NCBI GenBank assembly: GCA_947166925.1
Contig: CAMVGD010000011.1
Span: forward strand, 1-37,318
From: an uncultured Clostridia bacterium
Lineage (GTDB): Bacteria > Bacillota > Clostridia > Christensenellales > CAG-138
DNA: 37,318 nt
Direction of reading: 5' to 3'
A model generated the notes under the pieces. The model was given only the letters and a program-made list of their open reading frames with translations. It made no database searches and was not told the DNA's origin. Shown here in pieces: positions 6,327 to 12,753 of the stretch (positions are counted from its first letter, which is position 1; each line of letters begins with the position of its first letter). Both the position numbers and the translations under genes were made by a program.

Positions 6327-7406
6327 TCAATCCAGCGGATCGTCCCGGTAATTTTTGAGAAACCGCGCGCTGCCGCGCTCGTACAGCCGCGCCGCAAGCC
6401 CGTCCGCGATCGGGATCAGGATGCGCTCGTGCTCGCACTGCACCGGTGCCACCTCGTGCAGCTTGCCGGTCAGCGAATAGTTCAGGCAGGCGCAGTGGTG
6501 ACGGCAGCGGTCCGCGATCGCGCAGCCCTCGCAGTCCGGTTCGGGGTCCAGCGACGCGCGGTAGATCGCCCGCTGCTTCTCCCGGTCGATCCCGTTCTCT
6601 ACGTCGCCCATGCAGAAGTTTGGATCGTCCAGGAACTGATTGCAGGGATAGATCCTGCCGTCCGGCGCGACCGACGGCTGCCGCATGCCGAGCTTGCACT
6701 CGATGCACGGACGGTCATTCAGATACGCCGAGATCTTGGACAGGAAATTCAGATACTGCAGCGGACGCTTATCGTCGAAATGCGCTTCCGAAAGGTCCGC
6801 GATGCGCGCGTACTGCTCCGCAAGGATCGCCATCGAAGCGTCGTCCCAGCCCGCGTTCGGGCGATAGTCAATCGCCGTGTTGATCCGCGAAAAACCGCGT
6901 CGATAAAGCCACTCGACCGATTCCGCCATCCGATCGACGGTCGACGGCATCACGGTCTGCATCGCGACCGCGTTCGGCTGATATTTGAGAAGCAGGTCGA
7001 CGATCGGCTCGAGCCGTTCCAACGTGGGGCTGCCGTCCCGTGTGACGCGCTGAGCGTCCTCAAGAAGTCCGTCGTGCGAGATCGCGATCTCCAGACCATG
7101 TTCGTTCGCAAAGCGCAGAAACGGCTCGTCAAGAAGCGTACCGTTGGTCGTCATCTTGAACCGTATCTCCGTGCCGGTTGCCTTCGCCTTTTCACAGGCA
7201 TAGCGGCAGACGGATTCGACCGTCGCCCGCTCGAGCATCGGCTCGCCGCCGAACAGCGAAAAGCCGTTCTTCTCATGCCCATAGGTAAACGCGAGATCGA
7301 CGGCTTTTAACGCCGTCTCCTCCGTCATGCGGCGCTTCGAATGCGTTTCGTAACAATAACGGCAGGCCAAATTACAGTCTGCCGTCAGATGAAGTGTAAA
7401 ATTCAT
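6327..7406 (-). CDS. Radical SAM/SPASM maturase, candidate modifier of the two upstream peptides
   Basis: 359 residues. The radical SAM cluster motif CNLACRYC gives Cys11, Cys15 and Cys18; GGEP (53-56) contacts SAM. The C-terminal SPASM-type region binds auxiliary Fe-S clusters and holds Cys234, 237, 255, 265, 292, 295, 301, 305, 307 and 324, including PDGRIYPCNQF, the usual SPASM phrase. This layout belongs to the anaerobic sulfatase maturase/peptide maturase branch that modifies polypeptides; no sulfatase is nearby. It starts 9 nt after the second small lipoprotein gene with its own GAGGAG, so all three form one operon. The enzyme has no recognisable RRE domain at its N-terminus, where the SAM motif begins almost at once. 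The last 48 bp of the gene are duplicated at 5271-5318. Confidence 0.9.
   Translation of the reverse strand: MNFTLHLTADCNLACRYCYETHSKRRMTEETALKAVDLAFTYGHEKNGFSLFGGEPMLERATVESVCRYACEKAKATGTEIRFKMTTNGTLLDEPFLRFANEHGLEIAISHDGLLEDAQRVTRDGSPTLERLEPIVDLLLKYQPNAVAMQTVMPSTVDRMAESVEWLYRRGFSRINTAIDYRPNAGWDDASMAILAEQYARIADLSEAHFDDKRPLQYLNFLSKISAYLNDRPCIECKLGMRQPSVAPDGRIYPCNQFLDDPNFCMGDVENGIDREKQRAIYRASLDPEPDCEGCAIADRCRHHCACLNYSLTGKLHEVAPVQCEHERILIPIADGLAARLYERGSARFLKNYRDDPLD
6331..6378 (-). repeat. Direct repeat copy A: 3' end of the radical SAM gene
   Basis: Partner of 5271-5318 (46 of 48 bp identical, same orientation). This copy is the functional C-terminal coding end of the radical SAM gene. The pair brackets a 1,060-bp unit that contains just the Pro/Thr-rich gene with its promoter, plus the radical SAM terminator. 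Confidence 0.85.
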
Positions 7407-7415
7407 AATCGCTCC

Positions 7416-7766
7416 TCACGGATTCTCCGTCTCCTCGGGCACGGTGATCTTGCCCTGCAGGGCGGGCTCCTCACGACCGTCCGATCCGTCTTCTCCGTCC
7501 ATGATGATCTCTCCGTTCTCGTCGACCGCAGGTTCGCCCGGCTCCATCAGATTGTCGTCCAGACCGGGGTCGATCGTGGTCTCGCCGTCGAGCACCAGTT
7601 CTTCCGGCGGGATCGGCTCCGGCATCACGTCTCCGCTCAGCAGGACTTCCTGTGTGCAGCCAGCCGTGCCCGCAAGCGCGACCGCCGCCGCGGTCGTCAG
7701 GATCGCGCCGCGCAAAAGCTTTTTCGGATAACTCGGACGATAGTCCTTGACCTTGCTCTGCTTCAT
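7416..7766 (-). CDS. Small lipoprotein-like peptide 2, candidate substrate of the radical SAM enzyme
   Basis: 116 residues; AAGGAGG overlaps the stop of the preceding gene and the ATG follows 11 nt after that stop. Residues 9-16 are YRPSYPKK, then a hydrophobic segment 21-36 and Cys37 in TAGC, a lipobox-like site. The rest (38-116) is strongly acidic, Pro/Gly-rich and without any Cys, Trp, Tyr, Phe or His. It contains spaced modules around a single Gly: EVLLSGDVMPEP (40-51), ELVLDGETTIDP (56-67), EIIMDGEDGSDG (86-97). It aligns without gaps with the upstream peptide through residue 41. The pairing with a SPASM enzyme suggests a modified secreted lipopeptide, which is inference. A plain lipoprotein is the alternative. 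Confidence 0.75.
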   Translation of the reverse strand: MKQSKVKDYRPSYPKKLLRGAILTTAAAVALAGTAGCTQEVLLSGDVMPEPIPPEELVLDGETTIDPGLDDNLMEPGEPAVDENGEIIMDGEDGSDGREEPALQGKITVPEETENP

Positions 7767-7777
7767 TTTCTTCCTCC

Positions 7778-8104
7778 TTACGGCATATCGTCGAGGATCG
7801 CGACGTCGCCCATCAGCTCAAGCTCATCCGTCCCGGTCGGCTCCGGCGTCGGTTCCGCAAGCGGCGCGCCGGGCGTCATCAGCGGTTCCTCGACCGGGAC
7901 CATGCCCTCCGTCTGGACCTCTCCGGGCGGAACGGTCTCCTCGATCCCCGGCTCGTCCATCGGTACAAGGCCGGTCGTCTGGACCTCGGCACGGCATCCG
8001 GTCATCGCACCGAGCGCCAGAAGCGCCGCGGCGGCGAGCGTCACGCCCTTTTTCATCTTCTTCGGATAGTTCGGCTTGTAGCCGGAGAGTTGTTGCTGTT
8101 TCAT
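7778..8104 (-). CDS. Small lipoprotein-like peptide 1, candidate substrate of the radical SAM enzyme
   Basis: 108 residues from the ATG at 8104 (GGGAG 8-9 nt upstream). Residues 9-16 are YKPNYPKK, followed by a hydrophobic segment 21-36 and Cys37 in MTGC (lipobox-like). The exported part has two clear 22-residue repeats, EVQTTGLVPMDEP (40-52) and EVQTEGMVPVEEP (62-74), and a third looser unit ELELMGDVAILDDMP (94-108). It contains no Cys, Trp, Tyr, Phe, His or Lys after residue 38 apart from none seen. First gene of the three-gene operon, after the prs terminator. The shared N-terminus with peptide 2 looks like a recognition and export leader, and the repeats look like multiple cores. Confidence 0.75.
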   Translation of the reverse strand: MKQQQLSGYKPNYPKKMKKGVTLAAAALLALGAMTGCRAEVQTTGLVPMDEPGIEETVPPGEVQTEGMVPVEEPLMTPGAPLAEPTPEPTGTDELELMGDVAILDDMP

Positions 8105-8162
8105 TGCGGGATCTCCCTTGTTCTCTTTACCTGTAATACCGCGCCGGACCGGAAAAGGTTGC

Positions 8163-8192
8163 AAAAAGGGGGAACGAACCGTTCGTCCCCCC
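8163..8192 (-). terminator. Terminator of prs
   Basis: On the minus strand GGGGGGACGAA pairs with TTCGTTCCCCC (8192-8168) with one G-T pair, followed by TTTTT (8167-8163). It separates prs from the small lipoprotein operon; no convincing promoter for that operon is seen between 8105 and 8162. Confidence 0.8.
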
Positions 8193-8199
8193 GCTTTTT

Positions 8200-9207
8200 T
8201 CAGTTGTTTTCGGTATCGAGGCTCATGTCCATCAGGCGCTTCAGCACGCGGTGATCGAACATGGAGCTCATCGGCGCGCGATCGTGGATCGTCTTGACCG
8301 CCTGCGCGAACATCGGCGCCGCCGAGATCGTGCGGAGCTTGGTGCTCTCGTTCGCCCACGGACATTCGAGCGTGTCGGTGGAAACGAGCCATTCGTAATC
8401 GCTCTCCTCGATGCGGTGGATCGCCTTCTGCGTCATGACGTTGTGGGAAAGCGCGCCGTACACGTGCTTTGCGCCGTGCTCCTTCAGCGCTCTTGCGACG
8501 TCGACGAGCGTGCCGCCCGTGATGGAGAAGTCGTCCACGACGAGGCAGTTCTTGTTTTCGACGTTGCCGATGATGTTCAGAACCTTTGCGTCGCTCTTAT
8601 GGTCGTAGCGGGTCTTGTCGCCGATCGCGACCGGCACCTGCAGCGCCGTTGCGAAGCTGTGCACGCGCTTTGCGCTGCCCGCGTCCGGAGAGACCACGAC
8701 GAGCTCGTCGTTCACGATGCCCTGCCGCTTGACATACTCGAGCAGCAGCGGACGCGCGGAGAGATGGTCGACCGGCTTCTTGAAGAAGCCCACGACCTGA
8801 TCCGCATGCAGGTCCATGAACAGCACGCGGTCGACGCCGATCGCCTCGATGCAGTCGGCGCACACGCGGGCGCGGATCGAAACGCGGGGCTCGTCCTTTT
8901 TATCGCCCTTGGCGTAGGAGAAATACGGAATGATCGCGGTGACCGAGTTTGCGCTCGAGCGCTTGAACGCGTCGATCCAAAAGAGCAGCTCGGTGAATTC
9001 ATCGTTCGGCTCGCGGCCGATCGGCTGCACGATATAGACGTCCTTGTCGCGGATGGATTCATTGATGCGGACGAAGATGTTGCCCTCGTCGAACATGATC
9101 GTCGTCGCGTCGCCCATCTGCGCGCCGAGATAATCACACATGCGCTGTGCAAACGGCCTGCCCGTTCTGCCTGCAAAGATCTTGATGATTCCGGATCCCG
9201 TATACAT
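8200..9207 (-). CDS. prs: Ribose-phosphate pyrophosphokinase (PRPP synthetase)
   Basis: 335 residues from the ATG at 9207 (AAGGGG 6 nt upstream; an earlier ATG lacks a binding site). The enzyme makes PRPP from ribose 5-phosphate and ATP for nucleotide, His and Trp synthesis. Visible: IVQPIGREPNDEFTELLFWI (the N-terminal substrate region), the flexible-loop phrase DKKDEPR, DLHADQVVGFF, the GDKTR catalytic Lys/Arg pair, and the PRPP-binding loop VVDDFSITGGT. The loop has Phe-Ser-Ile-Thr-Gly where the commonest form has Ile-x-Thr-x-Gly, so this is a somewhat divergent member. It is monocistronic, with an extended -10 promoter and terminator. Confidence 0.92.
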   Translation of the reverse strand: MYTGSGIIKIFAGRTGRPFAQRMCDYLGAQMGDATTIMFDEGNIFVRINESIRDKDVYIVQPIGREPNDEFTELLFWIDAFKRSSANSVTAIIPYFSYAKGDKKDEPRVSIRARVCADCIEAIGVDRVLFMDLHADQVVGFFKKPVDHLSARPLLLEYVKRQGIVNDELVVVSPDAGSAKRVHSFATALQVPVAIGDKTRYDHKSDAKVLNIIGNVENKNCLVVDDFSITGGTLVDVARALKEHGAKHVYGALSHNVMTQKAIHRIEESDYEWLVSTDTLECPWANESTKLRTISAAPMFAQAVKTIHDRAPMSSMFDHRVLKRLMDMSLDTENN

Positions 9208-9253
9208 TTGTTCCCCTTGCCCCTTTTCATGCATATTTGCTCATAGCAGGTTC

Positions 9254-9282
9254 AGTATATCACAACCGTATGAAAAGGGCAA
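9254..9282 (-). promoter_or_regulatory. Promoter of prs
   Basis: TTGCCC (9282-9277), 17 bp, TATACT (9259-9254), with TGA before the -10 (extended -10). Leader about 40 nt. Confidence 0.75.
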
Positions 9283-9330
9283 CCGTTTCGTGACATTTTC
9301 CGACGATTTCCGCGCAGACGGTTTCGGCGT

Positions 9331-10029
9331 TCACCGATTCCCTGCGTTTCCTCCGCCGAGCGCGGCGCGCATCTTTTCCACCGCCTTCTTCTCGATGCGG
9401 GAGACGTAGCTGCGGGAGATGTTCAGCACGTTTGCGACCTCGCGCTGCGCCATCGGCGCGCCGCCGGAAAGTCCGAAGCGCAGGGTCAGCACGACGCGCT
9501 CACGCTTTGTGAGCACCTTTCGCATCGTGTCCGTGATGATCGCCGCGTCCAGACGGCTCTGCACCTGCTCGAAGATCGTGTCCGCCTCGGTGCAGACGAG
9601 ATCGGCGAGCCGGAGCTCGTTCCCCTCCTTGTCGGCGCCGACCGGCTCCTCAATCGAAACGGTCTCGACCAGCTTGCGCTCGCGCCGAAGGCTCATCAGG
9701 ATCTCGTTTTCGATGCAGCGCGCGGCGTACGCGGACAGCGTGCCCTTCGATTCCGAGAACGTCGACACCGCCTTGATGAGCCCGATCGTGCCGATGCTGA
9801 TCAGATCCTCGCGGTCGCGCTCCGCCTTCTGATACTTCTTCGCGATGTGTGCGCAAAGCCGCAGGTTGTGCACGATCAGCGTTTCCCGCGCTTCCTCTTC
9901 CCCGGCGATCAGGCGTTCGACCCAATGCTTTTCCTCCTCGGGGCTCAGCGGCTTCGGAAACGAACCGTTCGACCCGATCGCGCCGATGAATGCAATCGAC
10001 TGCATGAGCAGCCAGAATAAAGAAAACAT
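9331..10029 (-). CDS. sigK: RNA polymerase sporulation sigma factor, sigma-K type
   Basis: 232 residues. The N-terminus (1-27) is a hydrophobic pro-sequence leading to SFPKPLSPEEEKHW, matching the pro-sigma-K cleavage neighbourhood. Region 2 has HNLRLCAHIAKKY, EDLISIGTIGLIKAV and AARCIENEILM; region 4 has TKRERVVLTLRFGL and a C-terminal helix-turn-helix (AQREVANVLNISRSYVSRIE). Sigma-K directs late mother-cell genes in sporulation after proteolytic activation at the forespore membrane. The gene is intact, with no skin-like interruption. Its ATG and ribosome binding site sit in a hairpin (10027-10057). Sigma-E, its close paralogue, is the alternative; the pro-sequence wording favours sigma-K. 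Confidence 0.88.
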   Translation of the reverse strand: MFSLFWLLMQSIAFIGAIGSNGSFPKPLSPEEEKHWVERLIAGEEEARETLIVHNLRLCAHIAKKYQKAERDREDLISIGTIGLIKAVSTFSESKGTLSAYAARCIENEILMSLRRERKLVETVSIEEPVGADKEGNELRLADLVCTEADTIFEQVQSRLDAAIITDTMRKVLTKRERVVLTLRFGLSGGAPMAQREVANVLNISRSYVSRIEKKAVEKMRAALGGGNAGNR

Positions 10030-10057
10030 ACCCTTTCCTCCCTAAGGGAAGGGTATG
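10027..10057 (-). promoter_or_regulatory. Hairpin enclosing the sigK ribosome binding site and start codon
   Basis: CATACCCTT (10027-10035) and AAGGGTATG (10049-10057) are perfect inverted repeats, with CCCT/AGGG able to extend inside. In the mRNA the ATG at 10029 pairs with an upstream CAU and the GGGAGG lies within the structure, so translation initiation could be occluded until the hairpin opens. Confidence 0.6.
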
Positions 10058-10079
10058 TCGGAATGTGACGAATCAGAAC

Positions 10080-10740
10080 GGAGGTTTTGCGCCTGCGGCA
10101 ATATGCGCCGTAGGCGCAGTGATGTCTGCCGCTTCGCGACAAGTGATGCGGCTGCGCCGTGATGTTTGCCTGCGGCAAGTGATGTGTGCCCTGCGGGCAC
10201 GTTCAGGTAGATTCTCCGATGGAGAATCTTCTGATTTTATCCCACTTCATCCGCCTTCGCTCACGCTGCGCCACCTGAATGGTCTCACATGGTCGCAGCG
10301 CGTCGCATACACTCCTTCTGCTCCCTGTTCCATTCCGCTGCGCTTCATTACAGCGGTAGATCGCGCGCTTCCGCCTCGCGTCTTGGCCCCCTTGTGTAAA
10401 GGGGGCTGGCAGCCGCAGGCTGACTGGGGGATTGTTCTTGTACAGCAAGCGCTCGGCTCTGCGCCCACCCGAGGGGAAGGCTTTTGGGGACGCGTTATTG
10501 TAGGGGACGCCCACCTCGGCGTCCCGCCACGCACCACAGGTGTCAATTCATGTTCGAGCGCAATCCATCTCTCCTTTCGTCACCTTGCGGTGACACCTTC
10601 CTCATCAGAGGAAGGTCAGCGTTGGCGTGATCCTTGAGCTTCTCTCGTCAGGGGAGCGCTGATCCGAGCGCTCGCTGTGCGAGGATCAGCATCCCTCTGC
10701 ACAAGGGAGGTTTCGGATGTGCGCGCATACCGCAGAGGAT
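10080..10740. repeat. Mosaic of short perfect palindromes (REP-like intergenic repeat block)
   Basis: No gene is supported here. At least ten hairpins are packed into 660 bp: 10105-10117, 10166-10178, 10186-10200, 10209-10229 (AGATTCTCC/GGAGAATCT), 10387-10405 (CCCCCTT/AAGGGGG), 10410-10422, 10504-10525 (GGGACGCC/GGCGTCCC), 10579-10594, 10595-10616 (ACCTTCCTC/GAGGAAGGT) and 10658-10690 (GCTGATCC/GGATCAGC). At 10119-10200 hairpins alternate with the linker GTGATG (10119, 10143, 10159, 10179). Several phrases resemble intergenic repeats I recall from other gut Clostridia, unverified. Open frames across it lack ribosome binding sites and simply encode the repeats. Confidence 0.75.
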
Positions 10741-10755
10741 GCCGGAATCGGCGTC

Positions 10756-10925
10756 TCTTTATTGTATCGTTCCATCAATCAAAATACTGTATCTCAGATA
10801 CATCTGTTTCATCTGTACGGAATCTGTGTAATCTATATCTATGTAATGATACTGATGTAATTATATCAATATCATCTATATCTATTTTATCTATATAATT
10901 ATATCTGTTTAATCTAAATAAATAC
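10756..10925. other. AT-rich island with ATCTRT-type short repeats; gene-free to 11180
   Basis: By my count 10801-10860 has 19 G/C of 60 and 10861-10920 has 8 of 60, against a surrounding composition near 60 percent. The plus strand repeats ATCTAT, ATCTGT and AATCT at irregular 6-12 bp spacing. No open frame with a ribosome binding site, tRNA or clear promoter is seen. From 10926 to 11180 the composition returns to normal and I see no gene, only a small CCGGG/CCCGG inverted repeat near 10979-10995. Confidence 0.6.
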
Positions 10926-11180
10926 GACGGAAACGGCGGAAATCCTCTTTTTTTCCTGTGAATTTCTTCGCACTTTTTTCCGGGAATTCTGCCCGGATTC
11001 AAAGCAGAAAATACAGCGAACGGGACATCCCGGGCAGAGCGTTTCGGCGCGTTTCCGGAGCGCGGAACGCGTCTGCGCGGCGTTCGGATACGGTTGATCG
11101 TCTTGCGGCGCATGGACGGCGGCTGTGTTCGGAATGCGGTCGGATCGGTCTTCGGCACGCCCGGATCATATGCGGTCCAT

Positions 11181-11218
11181 AAAAAAACAGCCCGTTGAAA
11201 TCGTGTTTCAACAGACTG
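11181..11218 (-). terminator. Terminator of mltG
   Basis: On the minus strand CAGTCTGTTGAAA pairs with TTTCAACGGGCTG (11218-11188), 13 pairs including two G-T, loop CACGA, then TTTTTTT (11187-11181). It starts just past the mltG stop codon. Confidence 0.85.
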
Positions 11219-11219
11219 C

Positions 11220-12371
11220 TCAGTTCCAGAACTGACGGTATTTCTCGACGTTCTCCTGATGCTCCTCGTAGGTCTTCGAGAAGACGAGAGCGCGCGTTTC
11301 CTTCGGGTTCGCATTGCAGAAGTAGAGGTAGTTCTCCTCCAAAAACGTTTCGTCCGGATACAGCGCCGCCCGGATCGCCGCGGCGCCGGGATTCGAGATC
11401 GGACCGACCGGCAGTCCCGTATAGCGATAGGTGTTGTACGGCGAATCGATCGCCATTTCGTCACGGGTGAACACGTAGCGGTCCTGCCCGGTGATGTAAT
11501 TCAGCGTCGCGCAGGATTCGAGCTTCATGCCCTCCTTGAGGCGGTTATGGAACACGGCGGAGACCTTCGGAAGATCGTCCGGCACGCTTGCCTCGCGCTC
11601 GATGATCGACGCCAGCGTCATGATCTCGTCGCGCGTCATGCCGAGCTCCTCCGCGCGGCTGACCCACTCGCCCGAAAAGATCTCGTAATAATGCGTCAGC
11701 ATCTTGTCGAGGATCTCCTCCGGCGTGGAATCGGCATAGATCTCGTAGGTGTCCGGGAACAGATAGCCCTCCAGCGCGTAGCGGCGTTCGTCGACGTTTT
11801 TCAGCTCCGCAAGGAACGGGTACTTCGAGAACGCCGACACGTCCCGGCACAGCGCAAGCAGCGCGTCCGGATCGGTCGTGATCGACTCGTTCCCGCGGAT
11901 CGACCCTGCGATCTCCTCGACCGTTCTTCCCTCGATCACGACAAGCCGTGCCGTGCGTCTCGCGGGATTGCCCTCGGCAAGGATATCGACGATCTCCGGG
12001 ATCGTCATATTTTTACTGAGCCGGTACGTTCCCGCCTTCAGGCTGTTCGCCTTTCCGATGAAGTCGACGTACACCTTGAACGAGGCGCTCGATACGATGA
12101 GCCCTCTTTCGCCCTCCCCGCACGCATGGTACAGCAGATCCGCGATCTTGCCCGCGGAGGCGTTCTGCGGGATCACGACTTCGTACGGCGTCGCATCGTC
12201 CGGATCGACCGCCGAGATATAATGCGACAGGACAAACCGAACCGTGACGATCGCGATCACGGCGACAAGACCGATGCTTAAAAGCCACGTGGCGATCGGT
12301 CTCGTGTAATGCCAGAAGCGCTGCCATCTCTGGCGCACGGCGCTTATTTCGGTTTTGTCCTTCCGCTTCAT
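11220..12371 (-). CDS. mltG: Endolytic peptidoglycan transglycosylase MltG (YceG-like)
   Basis: 383 residues. MltG cuts nascent glycan strands at the membrane and so sets strand length. Visible: basic cytoplasmic N-terminus, transmembrane helix at about 26-50, a LysM-like region (63-135, VIPQNASAGKIADLL), then the YceG catalytic domain with EGYLFPDTY (catalytic Glu201), ASIIEREAS, FHNRLKEGMKLES and GLPVGPISNPG. Where the E. coli type has LxSDPT, this has LESCAT. The promoter at 12378-12406 predicts transcription start at or within a base or two of the ATG, so the transcript from it would be essentially leaderless; no ribosome binding site precedes the ATG. The preceding gene is ylbF-like, 39 bp away. 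Confidence 0.92.
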   Translation of the reverse strand: MKRKDKTEISAVRQRWQRFWHYTRPIATWLLSIGLVAVIAIVTVRFVLSHYISAVDPDDATPYEVVIPQNASAGKIADLLYHACGEGERGLIVSSASFKVYVDFIGKANSLKAGTYRLSKNMTIPEIVDILAEGNPARRTARLVVIEGRTVEEIAGSIRGNESITTDPDALLALCRDVSAFSKYPFLAELKNVDERRYALEGYLFPDTYEIYADSTPEEILDKMLTHYYEIFSGEWVSRAEELGMTRDEIMTLASIIEREASVPDDLPKVSAVFHNRLKEGMKLESCATLNYITGQDRYVFTRDEMAIDSPYNTYRYTGLPVGPISNPGAAAIRAALYPDETFLEENYLYFCNANPKETRALVFSKTYEEHQENVEKYRQFWN

Positions 12372-12377
12372 ACCGTC

Positions 12378-12406
12378 AGTATAGCACGTCCCGCTTGGGA
12401 TTTCAA
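12378..12406 (-). promoter_or_regulatory. Promoter immediately before mltG
   Basis: TTGAAA (12406-12401), 17 bp, TATACT (12383-12378), with TGC before the -10 (extended -10). The expected start point, about 7 bp downstream, coincides with the mltG ATG at 12371. Confidence 0.75.
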
Positions 12407-12410
12407 GCGT

Positions 12411-12752
12411 TCACGCCTCGAGCGCGCCGAGGTCCAGATCCACCGCCTTTGCAAGGATCTTGTAGATCTCGCCCAGAAGCGCGTTCAGCCGGAATTCCGC
12501 CATCAGGTACTCCGCTGCCGCCGCGTCGAACTGTAAAAGCTCGCCGAGCTTTTGGAGCTTTTCGGTCGTCTCCGCGTCCGGCGCTCCCGCGACCGAAGCC
12601 GCCTGCGCCTTCATGCGAAGCGCGTAGAACTCGTCCAGCAGCGCGGCGGTCGAAGGCTGCGCATACGCGCGCTCCTTCGCCTCGCGATAGGTGATGTATT
12701 CCTCGGATGAACGGAGCTTGTCCGCAAGCGTTTTTGCATCGTCGATCAGCAT
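12411..12752 (-). CDS. YlbF/YmcA-family protein
   Basis: 113 residues from the ATG at 12752, preceded by GGGGGA at 7 nt and beginning one base after the upstream stop (TGATATG). The helical sequence LIDDAKTLADKLRSSEEYIT, followed by YREAKERAYAQPSTAALLDE, is the pattern of the Com_YlbF family (PF06133). In Bacillus YlbF, YmcA and YaaT form a complex that modulates RNase Y cleavage and affects competence and sporulation. Only one member is visible here. It is translationally coupled to the lipoprotein gene upstream, which is an unusual partner. No enzymatic motif is expected. Confidence 0.8.
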   Translation of the reverse strand: MLIDDAKTLADKLRSSEEYITYREAKERAYAQPSTAALLDEFYALRMKAQAASVAGAPDAETTEKLQKLGELLQFDAAAAEYLMAEFRLNALLGEIYKILAKAVDLDLGALEA

Positions 12753-12753
12753 A

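Noticed and set aside
8105-8162. Promoter for the small lipoprotein/radical SAM operon
   Set aside because: TTGCAA is present but the only -10-like word (TATTAC) is 20 bp away; the promoter could be within the prs end or readthrough, so none is called.
10119-10200. Possible CRISPR array (regularly spaced GTGATG units)
   Set aside because: Units are 16-24 bp apart with self-complementary content between them, not identical 25-37 bp repeats with unique spacers, and no cas gene is present.
10065-10637. Open frames through the hairpin mosaic on both strands
   Set aside because: They encode only the repeats, have no ribosome binding site and no recognisable domain; this kind of frame is often annotated wrongly as hypothetical protein.
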